Source of the DNA: Bacillus sp. SA1-12
Lineage (GTDB): Bacteria; Bacillota; Bacilli; Bacillales; Bacillaceae
Assembly: GCF_000981385.1 (NCBI RefSeq)
Contig: NZ_LATZ01000128.1
Location: forward strand, 62,001 to 126,000
Length of the DNA: 64,000 nucleotides
Direction of reading: 5' to 3'
Shown in pieces: positions 17,453-26,961 of this stretch (its first letter is position 1; the number at the start of each line of letters is the position of its first letter). The notes beneath the pieces are model-generated. The model made no database searches. It was given only the letters and a program-made list of their open reading frames with translations, and was not told the origin of the DNA. A program made the position numbers and the translations under genes.

Positions 17453-19393
17453 TTATAATGCTTCCTTAATTATTTTCTTATAGTAAAGTACTGAAAGGAT
17501 ACCAAAAATTGAGTACAATCCGGTGTAAAGTACCATAACAATAATCATCGGTGTCCAAAGCTCAGTTCCGAATAAAAACCAGCCAGATTGAACAGCAAAA
17601 TAACTATGAAGAAGACCGATTATTAACGGGATCCCAAAGCTGTAGATTTGTTTGGATTGGATGCCTCTCAGCAGGTCTCCACGGGTAAATCCTAGCTTTC
17701 TTAAAATCGTATAATTTCCTTTTTCATCTTCACTTTCATCCATTTGTTTGAAGTAAAGGATACAGCCTGAAGTAATAAGGAAAGTAAGCCCTAAGAAGGC
17801 GACAATGAACATGATCAGTCCCATGTTTTGCTTCTGATTGTTACTCATATCAAGGCGTGAAGAATGGTTTTCAGCGTAGTTTGCAGCATGAAATAAATCA
17901 TTTGCCTTTTTAAGCTGTTCTTCGTCTTTAATGTCTATACCGATATAAACCGATGATTCTTTTTGAATTTCCGGGTTAACGTCCTTCCTTAAACGCTCAA
18001 ATACAGTTTCATCCACAATGGCAACAGGGAGTCCTCCGCTTGTAAATGTATAAGAAAGAATAAAATCTTTTCTAAGCCCTAAATAGTTTTGTTCAATTTC
18101 GCCATTTTTTCCTTTAATGATAATTTTTCCGGAATCCTTTAAGGTCATAAATTTTTGCAACAAATCATCGTAGCCAGTAAAAACCGTGTCTTCTGCATTT
18201 AGATCTACATCTGGGACAGCCTGATCACTTATGACAGCAAGCATCATGATATTAGGATCAAAATTCACTTCATCCAGATTGATATCCAAAATATTCCTTG
18301 CATCAATTTCAGCTTGAATCACCTCAATCACTTTCTTTTCATAAGAAATCTCATTCTTATTTAAGATCTCTTCAAATTGTTTTGCATCTTTCATTTTTGT
18401 CATAGCAAAATGGGAGGGGACTTTATTTTCGGCGGACTTTTCGGCTGAATAATACGAAATATAGCTTAACGATAGTAGACCGATTGCCAGTGCGGATACA
18501 GTCGTAATAATCGTTAACAATAAGGCATTGGATTTCATACGAAACATAATTGATGAAAGGGATAATACCTCATTAATGTTTAAATAGCCGCCTTTGCTTT
18601 TTCGTATAACATTTGCAATAAAGCTAACAGAGCCTTTATAGAAAAGGTAGGTTCCAATAATGACAGAGCCAAGGATAAAGGTCATGGCTAAGAATAATTC
18701 ATTCATGGTTGTAAAGTCTCCATCAAATAACTTTGATGATACAAAATATCCTAAAATAATTAGTGCAAAACCGATGACCCCAATGATTATTTCAAACACG
18801 GACATCGTTTTAACCTTGCCTTCTGTCGAGGAGGTTACACGAAATAGGGCTAAAATACTCTGTTTTTTTATGAATAGATAATTCATGAGCATGATTAACA
18901 GGTAAATCACACAAAAAACGATCAAGGTTTGAATAAGAGCTTGCTGTGAAAATTGCAGCTTGGCAATTGCTTCAACATCCGTTATTTTAAATAAAATCAT
19001 GATGATTAATTTAGAAACGGAAAACCCGACTAAAATTCCAATCAGTAAGGAGCTGAAGTAAAGGATTAAGTTTTCAGCACTTAGAATGCGAAAGATTTTA
19101 TTTTTTGTCATACCGATTAATTGAAATAAGCCGATTTCCTTGCTTCGTCTTTTAATAAATATCGTATTGGCGTACAAAAGGAAAATAGCGACAATCGCAA
19201 CAAGCAAGATGGAAGCTGATCTTATGGCTGCTGCACCTTTAATTGAGCCTTCCACTTCATCCATTGACGGGTCATATTGCAAGGTGACAAAGGCAAAATA
19301 CAGAGCAACACTGAAGATTAACGCAAAGACGTAAAGGTAGTAGTTTTTTAAATTCTTTTTTAGGTTGCGAAGGATGAGTTGATTAATGTTCAT
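17453..19393 (-). CDS. ABC transporter permease, Bce/FtsX type
   Basis: A 646-residue permease of the peptide-resistance (Bce/Yxd/Psd) group. It has the FtsX-like arrangement: one N-terminal helix, a three-helix block (about residues 50-180), more helices at 200-310, a large extracellular domain at about 320-515, and three C-terminal helices. The large extracellular loop is thought to bind antimicrobial peptides such as bacitracin or lantibiotics. ATG at 19393 follows GGCGGTG; an upstream GTG at 19402 is less likely. The start lies inside the 3' end of the ATPase gene, so translation is coupled. Confidence 0.88.
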   Translation of the reverse strand: MNINQLILRNLKKNLKNYYLYVFALIFSVALYFAFVTLQYDPSMDEVEGSIKGAAAIRSASILLVAIVAIFLLYANTIFIKRRSKEIGLFQLIGMTKNKIFRILSAENLILYFSSLLIGILVGFSVSKLIIMILFKITDVEAIAKLQFSQQALIQTLIVFCVIYLLIMLMNYLFIKKQSILALFRVTSSTEGKVKTMSVFEIIIGVIGFALIILGYFVSSKLFDGDFTTMNELFLAMTFILGSVIIGTYLFYKGSVSFIANVIRKSKGGYLNINEVLSLSSIMFRMKSNALLLTIITTVSALAIGLLSLSYISYYSAEKSAENKVPSHFAMTKMKDAKQFEEILNKNEISYEKKVIEVIQAEIDARNILDINLDEVNFDPNIMMLAVISDQAVPDVDLNAEDTVFTGYDDLLQKFMTLKDSGKIIIKGKNGEIEQNYLGLRKDFILSYTFTSGGLPVAIVDETVFERLRKDVNPEIQKESSVYIGIDIKDEEQLKKANDLFHAANYAENHSSRLDMSNNQKQNMGLIMFIVAFLGLTFLITSGCILYFKQMDESEDEKGNYTILRKLGFTRGDLLRGIQSKQIYSFGIPLIIGLLHSYFAVQSGWFLFGTELWTPMIIVMVLYTGLYSIFGILSVLYYKKIIKEAL

Positions 19394-20144
19394 GCTGAAC
19401 ACCGCCTAAAACACCTTGGGTTTTCATAATATCCTTAAAGAAGCTTTGTCTTTCCTGTGTTCCCTTCGTAAGCTGAGTATAAATTTGTCCATCCTTAATG
19501 AAAATGACTCTGCTGCAATAGCTGGCAGCGACCGGGTCATGTGTGACCATAATGATTGTTGCATCACGCTTTTGGTTTAATTCACTTAATTTGTTTAATA
19601 AATCAGAAGCGGATTTTGAATCGAGTGCCCCGGTTGGTTCATCGGCAAAAATGATACTTGGTTCATGAATAAATGCCCGAGCCGCAGAGGTCCGCTGTTT
19701 CTGCCCGCCTGAAATCTCATTGGGATATTTGTCTTGAAGCTCGTAAATTCCTAGTTCTTTAGCTAACTCCTGGAATTTTTGATTTGCTTCTTTCCTGGAT
19801 GTATTTGAAATAGATAATGGCAAAAGGATGTTTTCTTTCACTGTTAGTGTGTCTAATAGATTGTATTCTTGGAAGATAAATCCTAAATGGTGTTTACGAA
19901 ATTCAGCCAGCTGCTTTTCCTTCATTTTTGTCATTTCAATATCTTGTATTTTGATTGTCCCCTGACTGACCTGATCAATAGAGGAAAGGACATTAAGCAA
20001 TGTTGTCTTCCCTGAGCCAGACGCCCCCATTATACTGACAAATTCTCCTTTTTTAATGCTGATATCGATTCCCTTCAATACTTCTTGTTTATTGAATTTA
20101 TTTCCGTAGCTTTTATGAATTTTCGTTGCTTCTAAAATATTCAT
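19383..20144 (-). CDS. ABC transporter ATP-binding protein, Bce type
   Basis: A 253-residue ATPase with Walker [12 protein letters not shown], signature [14 protein letters not shown] and Walker [14 protein letters not shown], typical of MacB/LolD-like ATPases. It pairs with the adjacent permease. The start follows AAGGAGTTAGTTGGG. The neighbouring sensor kinase and response regulator make a complete detection and resistance module, in which the transporter itself acts as the flux sensor in known members. Confidence 0.93.
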   Translation of the reverse strand: MNILEATKIHKSYGNKFNKQEVLKGIDISIKKGEFVSIMGASGSGKTTLLNVLSSIDQVSQGTIKIQDIEMTKMKEKQLAEFRKHHLGFIFQEYNLLDTLTVKENILLPLSISNTSRKEANQKFQELAKELGIYELQDKYPNEISGGQKQRTSAARAFIHEPSIIFADEPTGALDSKSASDLLNKLSELNQKRDATIIMVTHDPVAASYCSRVIFIKDGQIYTQLTKGTQERQSFFKDIMKTQGVLGGVQHEH

Positions 20145-20228
20145 CCCAACTAACTCCTTTTGTTTGATAGTTCTATCTTAATAGGGAATGCATTCCTTTT
20201 CCTTTGATTGGGCTAACAAAAAACAAAA

Positions 20229-20252
20229 GCATGTGACAATTTTGTCACATGC
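20229..20252 (-). terminator. Terminator overlapping the kinase stop codon
   Basis: GCATGTGACA (20229-20238) and TGTCACATGC (20243-20252) form a 10-bp stem with a 4-base loop. On the minus strand it is followed by TTTTGTTTTTTG. The TGA stop of the histidine kinase gene (20245-20247) lies inside the stem. Confidence 0.75.
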
Positions 20253-21249
20253 CTGTAATATTCACAAAATCATTTTTGTTTGGGAAGGATAACGTAAAGA
20301 TTGTTCCAGCTTTCATTTCTGATTGCACTTCTATATGGATATGTAGTGGTTCTGCAGCTTTTTTGGTTAAATAAAGCCCCATACCTGTTGAAGCATTATC
20401 AGCATGGTTTGTGGTTGAGGTAAAGCCTTTATCATAAATCCTCGGTATATCCCTTGGGTCTATTCCCCGTCCGAAGTCTTGAATCTCTAATTTCGTTCTT
20501 CCATTCTGTACATAGCCCCTAATGATAATATCACTTGCATCACTATATTTAATCGAATTGCTCAAAAGCTGCCTAATGATAAAGGCAAGCCATTTTGCAT
20601 CACTAAGCACTTCTTTAACCTCTAGCTGTATGTCAAAGCCAATCCCTTTTCGAATACACCATGACTGTAAGGTTTTAAGTTCTTTATAAATCAATTCTTT
20701 TAGATTGATGTTTTCTATATATAAATCATTTTCTATAAACAAGATCCGTTTATTGTGCAGCTGCTGATCAAGTAGAAGATGAATTCGCAGCCATTCATAG
20801 GTTAACTGAGATTTTAGCGGTTTATCTTCGATTCGTTCAATAATTAAATGCATAGCTGTTAATGGTGTTTTCACCTCATGGATCCAAGCTAAAAGTTCAT
20901 CCTTTTCAATTTCTAACACCAGCTGGTTTTCTGAGGCAAGCTGTTTTAAACGCTCTGTTTGATCTTTAATGCTTTTCTCAATTATTTTCTCAAATGGGCG
21001 CTCTGGTTCAATGATGCTTGTTAAATCAAGATTGTTCTCCCATTCTTCTAAGCTTTTATAAAACTTTGTTTCTTTATTATAGCGGACAATCAAAAAGAGA
21101 ATAAATATAATCATTGATAAAAAGACGATATAGAGAATGGGCTTGAATGGGATCGCATTGTCGAGATAGGCGACCAAAATAATGACGAGTTGCTGGACGA
21201 TGAAGAGCAAAATCCAGCTCCGTCGTTCAATGAGAAAGTTTTTAATCAT
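20245..21249 (-). CDS. Intramembrane-sensing histidine kinase, Bce type
   Basis: A 334-residue kinase with two N-terminal membrane helices separated by only a few residues (IPFK), so it has no real extracellular sensor domain; in this group the ABC transporter supplies the signal. The phosphoacceptor is in AWIHEVKTPLTAM (His124), and N, G1 and G2 boxes follow (QLLSNSIKYS, DFGRGIDP, TGMGLYL). The ATG at 21249 overlaps the end of the response regulator gene behind GAAGAAGGAT; a longer frame from 21273 has no ribosome site. Confidence 0.92.
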   Translation of the reverse strand: MIKNFLIERRSWILLFIVQQLVIILVAYLDNAIPFKPILYIVFLSMIIFILFLIVRYNKETKFYKSLEEWENNLDLTSIIEPERPFEKIIEKSIKDQTERLKQLASENQLVLEIEKDELLAWIHEVKTPLTAMHLIIERIEDKPLKSQLTYEWLRIHLLLDQQLHNKRILFIENDLYIENINLKELIYKELKTLQSWCIRKGIGFDIQLEVKEVLSDAKWLAFIIRQLLSNSIKYSDASDIIIRGYVQNGRTKLEIQDFGRGIDPRDIPRIYDKGFTSTTNHADNASTGMGLYLTKKAAEPLHIHIEVQSEMKAGTIFTLSFPNKNDFVNITGM

Positions 21250-21937
21250 ATCCTTCTTCCTCTTCAGTAGCAATGTAACCTTGTCCTACCTTTGTTTCAA
21301 TAAAGCGACCTAAGTTAATTTCATCTAGTTTTTTTCGCAGCCGGTTCAGGTTGACGGTTAAGGTATTATCACTGATAAAGCGTTCATCATCCCACAAGCT
21401 TTTAATGAGATCTTCACGGCTAACAATCTTATTTTTATGTTCAATCAATTGCTTTAAAATAAAAAATTCATTTTTTGTCAGTTCAATGGAGCCAGTCTCA
21501 TTGGTTACAAGGTTTTTTTCATAATCAATCGTTGCCATGCGCCAGGTTTTGAGGGAGATAGGTTCTGTATTGTAATTATAGACACGACGAAGAATCGCTT
21601 GTATCTTAGCAATTAATACGTCAAAATGAAATGGTTTTTGGATAAAATCATCAGCTCCAAGCTGCATTGACATGACCATATCTGTAGGATGATCACGAGA
21701 TGATAAGAAGATAATCGGCACATTTGAATGGGAACGAATCATCCGGCACCAATGAAAACCATCAAATTTTGGAAGTTGAATATCAATAATCACTAAATCA
21801 GGCTTTATCATTGTGAATTCTTGAAGCACACTGCTAAAATCGGTGATCCCATAAACATCATAAGACCAACCGGCAAACCGATCCTTGATTTCATTAAACA
21901 ATGTTTCATCATCTTCTATCAAAAGCAATTTAAACAA
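21242..21937 (-). CDS. OmpR-family response regulator, Bce type
   Basis: A 231-residue regulator with a receiver domain (acidic pair E8-D9, phosphoacceptor D52 in IIDIQLP) and a C-terminal winged helix (residues about 130-225, ending TKVGQGYIA). It should control the downstream transporter genes. The start is TTG at 21937 behind GTGGTGAATTCCA. The gene overlaps the kinase gene by 8 bases, giving the order regulator, kinase, ATPase, permease. Confidence 0.92.
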   Translation of the reverse strand: MFKLLLIEDDETLFNEIKDRFAGWSYDVYGITDFSSVLQEFTMIKPDLVIIDIQLPKFDGFHWCRMIRSHSNVPIIFLSSRDHPTDMVMSMQLGADDFIQKPFHFDVLIAKIQAILRRVYNYNTEPISLKTWRMATIDYEKNLVTNETGSIELTKNEFFILKQLIEHKNKIVSREDLIKSLWDDERFISDNTLTVNLNRLRKKLDEINLGRFIETKVGQGYIATEEEEGYD

Positions 21938-21975
21938 TGGAATTCACCACACTTTTCCTTTCTTTACATAAAGTG

Positions 21976-22002
21976 TATAGCAAAATTTCCATTCATGCTA
22001 TA
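21976..22002. promoter_or_regulatory. Inverted repeat upstream of the response regulator
   Basis: TATAGCA (21976-21982) and TGCTATA (21996-22002) form a spaced palindrome about 40 bases upstream of the response regulator start. It could be an operator or part of the promoter. The rest of 21938-22252 holds a direct duplication of ATAGAGGAGGT (near 22002-22024) and an isolated TTGACA at 22101-22106, and nothing else I can name. Confidence 0.3.
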
Positions 22003-22252
22003 GAGGAGGTAATATAGAGGAGGTTGAATAAGTAGAATTAGACTTAATGTATGGTGTTTGGTAAAGGGGAAGTTGTTATTTCAGAGGGGGAGCTTGTATC
22101 TTGACAGAACTGGCGAATAATTAAGTGTTAATCACTATTAATTTAGCAAGCCCCTCAGTTTATCAGTAAAATTATCCTAAACACCACCCACAAATAACTT
22201 ATTAACGAAGATATCAGCGAAACCAAAAAATAACGAGGGTGAGGTTATCTTT

Positions 22253-22675
22253 ATGTATGAACTAAAAACAAAAGAAACCGACAGCAATGTGATCGAGTTT
22301 ATTGAACAGGTTGAAAGTCCAAAGAAACGTGAGGATGCTTATAAATTATTGGATATTTTTACAGAAACGTCTGACTGTGAAGCGAAGATGTGGGGACCAA
22401 GCATTATCGGATTTGGAAAATATCATTATAAATATAAAACAGGTCATGAAGGTGATGCACCGCTAGTCGGTTTTTCACCTAGGAAGGCAAAAATCAGCCT
22501 GTATTTTGCAACTGGTGACACAGAGCGGGAAGAACTATTAAAAGATTTTGGGAAACATACAACAGGAAAAGCATGTGTCTATATCAATAAAGTAGATGAT
22601 ATTGATATAGAGATTTTAAAGAAGTTAATTCTTCAATCTATAAAGTTTTTAAGAGAAACTTATCCAGATCAATGA
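22253..22675 (+). CDS. DUF1801 domain protein
   Basis: A 140-residue soluble protein of the DUF1801/YdhG-like family. Family landmarks are the N-terminal helix KREDAYKLLDIF, the core MWGPSIIGFGKYHYKY, the strand KAKISLYFA and a C-terminal helix after KACVYINKVDDID. Its function is unknown. It starts behind GGGTGAGGTT, is followed by a strong terminator and stands alone. Confidence 0.85.
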   Translation: MYELKTKETDSNVIEFIEQVESPKKREDAYKLLDIFTETSDCEAKMWGPSIIGFGKYHYKYKTGHEGDAPLVGFSPRKAKISLYFATGDTEREELLKDFGKHTTGKACVYINKVDDIDIEILKKLILQSIKFLRETYPDQ

Positions 22676-22677
22676 CC

Positions 22678-22710
22678 AAAAAGCGAAACACTGCTGTTTC
22701 GCTTTTTTTA
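22678..22710 (+). terminator. Intrinsic terminator
   Basis: AAAAAGCGAAAC and GTTTCGCTTTTTTT pair around a short loop directly after the DUF1801 gene. Confidence 0.85.
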
Positions 22711-22990
22711 TTCATTCATAGCGTTAAAACGCTTATTTTTCGCGGGATTTATGAACAGTTAGGCATAAGTACAGTTAATTAAGAAGGATGATAATTTTTT
22801 AATTAGGTGCCTTGCTTTTGGATTTTACAGCCTTAAATGCGTTGGTTAATAGTTTTTAGCCGATATTGGTGATTTTGGCTGTTTTGCCGGAATGTTTTAG
22901 TCTAAAAGAAATCTGACTATTTCACAGGAAATAATAAGGCTAACTCGGGACAATCATCCTAACCAATTGGGTTGGGGGACAGTCTCCCCA
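22711..22990. other. Non-coding gap with a GGGGGACAGTC palindrome
   Basis: No gene is visible. The right end holds the near-palindrome TGGGGGACAGTCTCCCCA (22973-22990), just after the NhaC-type gene; a closely similar element is at 28399-28417. Around 22850-22890 there is GCCGATATTGGTGATTTTGGC, which resembles units of the array at 1466-1653. Confidence 0.5.
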
Positions 22991-22992
22991 GC

Positions 22993-24423
22993 TTAAATAA
23001 AGAAGAAGGCAGCTGCAAGATATAAGACTGTAGCAATTGCACAGCCTATTGAAGCAATTTTTAATTTATACCTGGCATAATCAACAAGCGGCATCTCGAG
23101 AATGGATGCAGTTGTAATCGTTGTATCTCCTAAAGGTGAGGTTAAAGCGCCAAAGGAGCCGCTCGCAAATACAGCACCTACTGTAAGGGGAATTGATGCA
23201 CCTGTTGCGGTAGCCAGTGTCATGCCCAACGGCATAAACAATCCCCAGGTTCCCCAAGAAGATCCGATAAAATAGCCGACAGCCGCTCCAATGATAAATA
23301 TAATGGCCGGAATAACATATGCAGGCAAAAATGTTCCTAAGGTTGAGCTGATAAAGGATGTAAATCCTAAATCCTCTGCTGTTAATGTCAGTGACCAGAC
23401 AAGTACAAGCAGAATGATCGCTTGCATCATTTGATTTCCGCCATCGAAGAAATGATACAGAATTTCGTCCAACGGCTGTTTGCGAAATATGTAAAAAACG
23501 AATGTTAACACAAGGGTAATAAATATAGCTAATAGCATAATAAATGTTGAATCAGCCTTTGAAAAGGCCTCAAAAATAGTTTTTGCCCCTTTTGAAGTGC
23601 CATCTAGCCATAAAAGAAATAAGGAGAGGCCGAGGAGCAAAATAAGCGGAATGATTAAATTCCATGGTTGTGCTTTTACCATAGATAGTTCCTCTTTTAA
23701 TCCTATCCCGTGATAAGGATGGGCTTCATGTTCATGGTGGTGATGATCTTGATGATCGTTTTGCTTTTCCGCCTTTTTAGAAGATGGCCAAAATGTTTTC
23801 AAAATCCCGATCACTAACATACTGATGGCAAAGAAATTAAACGGAATGCTAAGTAAAAACACGTGATATGGAGACATGTCTAATTGATGTTCCTGAATGC
23901 CTGCCTCCACTAACGATACCATAAAGCCAACAAATGCTGTGGCTACAGGTAAGAGCACAATGACTGAAGCAGTGGAAACATCCATTACAAAGCCAACTTT
24001 TTGCTTTGATAATTTCATTTTTTCCATGATCGATTGAACAATGGGACCAATCATCATAATTCGAAACATTGGCATCATAAAGGTAAAGGGAAGTGTCAGC
24101 CAAATAAGGCTTAACAGACCGCGCTGTGACTTAATTTTCTTGCCAACCCACTCAGAAAAACCCTTCATTCCCCCAGAAATTTTCATCATGCCGACGAGAC
24201 CGCCAAAAAGGTAAAGAAATCCGATGATATTAATATTTGTTGGATCTGATAATGTCTTGACAATATATTTTATTGTTTGTTGCAGTCCATCTAATAAATC
24301 AAAAGTGACTAGCAATGAACCAAGGATAAGTCCCAACACAAGACCAGGCAAAATTTTCTTTAACCAAATGGACATAGCAATAACAATAAGAAATGGCAGT
24401 AAAGAAAACCAAGATTGCTCCAA
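22993..24423 (-). CDS. NhaC-family Na+/H+ antiporter-like membrane protein
   Basis: A polytopic transporter of 476 residues. The C-terminal half carries NhaC/ArsB-like motifs: GSSWGTWGLFMPLGM and GAVFASGSFGALTSPLGDTTI. It probably exchanges sodium or an organic ion for protons; the true substrate is not visible. A cytoplasmic loop near residues 220-240 is extremely His-rich (DHQDHHHHEHEAHPYHG), which could bind metal. The start is TTG at 24423 with AAAGGAG nine bases upstream. Confidence 0.82.
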   Translation of the reverse strand: MEQSWFSLLPFLIVIAMSIWLKKILPGLVLGLILGSLLVTFDLLDGLQQTIKYIVKTLSDPTNINIIGFLYLFGGLVGMMKISGGMKGFSEWVGKKIKSQRGLLSLIWLTLPFTFMMPMFRIMMIGPIVQSIMEKMKLSKQKVGFVMDVSTASVIVLLPVATAFVGFMVSLVEAGIQEHQLDMSPYHVFLLSIPFNFFAISMLVIGILKTFWPSSKKAEKQNDHQDHHHHEHEAHPYHGIGLKEELSMVKAQPWNLIIPLILLLGLSLFLLWLDGTSKGAKTIFEAFSKADSTFIMLLAIFITLVLTFVFYIFRKQPLDEILYHFFDGGNQMMQAIILLVLVWSLTLTAEDLGFTSFISSTLGTFLPAYVIPAIIFIIGAAVGYFIGSSWGTWGLFMPLGMTLATATGASIPLTVGAVFASGSFGALTSPLGDTTITTASILEMPLVDYARYKLKIASIGCAIATVLYLAAAFFFI

Positions 24424-24519
24424 TTTCCCACGCTCCTTTTACCTTTAAATTCTCCATTTTTAGTTGCTTCATTCATGGATATAGGTTTTTGAGTAGAACA
24501 GTTACAAGTAAAAATGCAA

Positions 24520-24545
24520 AAAGGGCTGCCTTTAAGACTGCCCTT
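24520..24545 (-). terminator. Probable terminator of the DHA2 exporter gene
   Basis: AAGGGC...GCCCTT with partial pairing between them forms a stem; on the minus strand TTTTTGCATTTT follows. It lies about 90 bases beyond the exporter stop. Confidence 0.5.
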
Positions 24546-24630
24546 CTTAGATTTATCCTAATGCGATAAAACCGCGTTTTGAGAAAAAATGAAGCTAAGA
24601 AGAGTGGGAGATTACTGTCCGAAAGATCTG

Positions 24631-26166
24631 TTAAGTCTCGCTTAATCGTTCATTCAAAGCCAATTTATGCGGCTCTATTTTTTGCCTTTTGATGGTTTCC
24701 TGTCTCTCATCTTCTTCAGGTTTCACCCTTTTTATAAAAAATGCGAGGATAACAGCCAATAACGAAAAGCCGGTAGCAACCACAAAAGCATCATTAATTC
24801 CTTTAATGGTTGCTTCTTTGACGATTAAAGCCATTTGTTGTTTAGCATCAGATGTAATACCAGAAGCAGTGGCTAGTTCTGTTACATGCTTTTCCGTTTG
24901 GTTGGACATGACAGTGACAAGAAATGCGGTACCGAGTGCTCCGGAAATTTGTTTGAACGTGTTGGACATTGCTGTTCCATGTGCATTTAATCGCTGTGGG
25001 AGTTGATTTAGTCCCGCAGTCATAATCGGCATCATCAGCAGTGACATTCCGAACATTCTTGCTGTGTAAATAAGTAATAAAAAAGTATAGGCGGTGGAAT
25101 CTGTTAGTTCACTAAATTCCCAGGTGGTAACAGTGGTGATGGCCAATCCGATAATAGAAAGCCACCGTGCGCCAACCCGGTCAAAAATCCAGCCTGTAAT
25201 CGGAGACATAATCCCCATTAATATTGCACCTGGCAAGAGTAAAAATCCTGATTCAAGCGGAGTGAAGCCACGGATCGTTTGCAAATAAATCGGCACTAAA
25301 ATCATGCCGGCAAACATCGCCATTGTGATAATGACATTAATGATCGTCGTAAGAGTAAACATATTATATTTAAACACTCTGAACTCCAGCATTTGATGAT
25401 CAGCCCTCATTTGCCGCCAAATAAATAAGGCTAATGCCATCACTCCGACAAGGATCGATACGATAACCTCGAAACTTCCCCATCCTGAGTTTCCAGCGCT
25501 GCTAAATCCATATAGTAAGCCGCCAAATCCCAATGTAGACAGGACGATGCCAACAAGGTCAATATTCGGATACGATTGGTCTGTAACATTTTTTAGAAGA
25601 ATAATTGCAATGATGAAATCAATCGCAGCAATTGGTAAAACGATATAGAATAATATCCGCCATGAATAATTTTGTACAATCCAGCCTGAAAGGGTCGGCC
25701 CGATAGCTGGAGCAAAGGTCATTGCGAGCCCAATCAATCCCATTACCTGGCCGCGTTTAGTGATTGGAAAGATCGTTAAAATAACCATCATTAATAAAGG
25801 CATAAGGATTCCCGCACCTGCTGCCTGAACCACTCTCCCGGTTAAAAGAATAGTAAAGGTAGGAGAAAGCGCACAGATTAAAGTGCCGATTGAGAATAAT
25901 CCCATTGCTATTAAATAAAGTTGTCTAGTCGTAAATCGCTCAATTAAGAAGGCTGTAACAGGGATTAATACGCCATTCACAAGCATATAGCCTGTTGACA
26001 GCCATTGTGCTGTATTTGCAGATATATGTAAGTCTTCCATCATTTCCGGCAAGGCTACGTTCATTAATGTTTGGTTTAAAATCGCCTCAAATGATCCTAG
26101 GAGCATAACCGTAAGAATGGCACCTTTCTTCATTTGCTGATTTGAGACACTTTCAGCAGTGGTCAT
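24631..26166 (-). CDS. DHA2-family multidrug efflux MFS transporter
   Basis: A 511-residue proton-driven exporter with about 14 membrane helices, as in LmrB, EmrB and QacA. Signatures are QTLMNVALPEMMEDL in helix 1, AQWLSTGYMLVNGVLIP, the helix 4 motif GRVVQAAGAGILMP and the helix 5 motif C GLAMTFAPAIGPTLSGWI. It begins behind GAGAGG and ends with a charged tail. No TetR- or MarR-type repressor is adjacent, but a long stem-loop lies about 100 bases upstream. Confidence 0.92.
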   Translation of the reverse strand: MTTAESVSNQQMKKGAILTVMLLGSFEAILNQTLMNVALPEMMEDLHISANTAQWLSTGYMLVNGVLIPVTAFLIERFTTRQLYLIAMGLFSIGTLICALSPTFTILLTGRVVQAAGAGILMPLLMMVILTIFPITKRGQVMGLIGLAMTFAPAIGPTLSGWIVQNYSWRILFYIVLPIAAIDFIIAIILLKNVTDQSYPNIDLVGIVLSTLGFGGLLYGFSSAGNSGWGSFEVIVSILVGVMALALFIWRQMRADHQMLEFRVFKYNMFTLTTIINVIITMAMFAGMILVPIYLQTIRGFTPLESGFLLLPGAILMGIMSPITGWIFDRVGARWLSIIGLAITTVTTWEFSELTDSTAYTFLLLIYTARMFGMSLLMMPIMTAGLNQLPQRLNAHGTAMSNTFKQISGALGTAFLVTVMSNQTEKHVTELATASGITSDAKQQMALIVKEATIKGINDAFVVATGFSLLAVILAFFIKRVKPEEDERQETIKRQKIEPHKLALNERLSET

Positions 26167-26270
26167 TTTTCATTTCCTCTCCTTTTACCGATCTTTTATG
26201 GTCTTCTCTTTTCTGTAATATGTTTTCAACTTTTTAAATGAAATATGATAAAAGATTTATCCCAATTTTA

Positions 26271-26337
26271 ACGGGCAGCCCAACCCCCTCACTTTGAGTT
26301 TAAGGGTTATCTAACAAATACAGGGGAAACTGCCCGT
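26271..26337 (-). promoter_or_regulatory. Long stem-loop upstream of the DHA2 exporter
   Basis: ACGGGCAG (26271-26278) pairs with CTGCCCGT (26330-26337), with inner pairing of AACCC and GGGTT. On the minus strand it would lie in the leader of the exporter mRNA if transcription starts upstream. No T-run follows. The remaining bases between the exporter and the DUF488 gene (26338-26545) show nothing I can name. Confidence 0.35.
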
Positions 26338-26545
26338 AATGATCGATAATTCTCTCTTTATTTTGATCAGTTAATGATTTACCTTTGTTAACTTTTCCAC
26401 CTGCGAATATTAACGCTGTACTACTATTTTCCCTTTAAGTGATGTCAACCAGTGCTGTAGAAAAAAGCCTCATGAAAGGATTTTTCATCCCTGCGTTAAT
26501 AATGAGATAATAATGTAAAAGGGTACTAAATCGAGGAGGATTTTA

Positions 26546-26905
26546 ATGCCGGTGAAAATCAAGCGTGCTTATGAAAAATCATCTAAAGAAGATGGCATCA
26601 GAGTCCTTGTTGATCGAATATGGCCAAGAGGTCTTTCAAAGCAGGAAATAAACATCGATCATTGGATGAAGGATGTAGCTCCATCTAGTCAATTACGGAA
26701 ATGGTTTAATCATGAACCAAGTAAGTTTGAGGCATTTAAAATGAAATATATAGAAGAATTACGTGAGGATAAAAAGGACTTAGTGAAGGAACTTCGAGAA
26801 ATGGCCGCTGAGGAGACGGTTACTTTACTTTATGCGGCAAAAGATCAGGTGCATAATCAAGCAGTAGTCCTGATGGAAATGGTGGATAAGCAGGAAGTTC
26901 CTTAA
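26546..26905 (+). CDS. DUF488 family protein
   Basis: A 119-residue protein of the DUF488/YeaO-like family. The signature RVLVDRIWPRGLSKQE lies near the N-terminus (residues 19-34) and KWFNHEPSKFEAF in the middle. The function is unknown. The start is well placed behind CGAGGAGGATTTTA. A weak stem-loop (GGGTCA/TGACCC, about 26913-26953) follows. Confidence 0.88.
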   Translation: MPVKIKRAYEKSSKEDGIRVLVDRIWPRGLSKQEINIDHWMKDVAPSSQLRKWFNHEPSKFEAFKMKYIEELREDKKDLVKELREMAAEETVTLLYAAKDQVHNQAVVLMEMVDKQEVP

Positions 26906-26961
26906 AAAAAGCAAGGGGTCACTGAGCTCCAATCATGGGCTTGCTGACCCTTAAGGATTGA

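Noticed and set aside
22101-22130. Promoter for the DUF1801 gene from TTGACA at 22101
   Set aside because: No acceptable -10 hexamer occurs 16-18 bases downstream.
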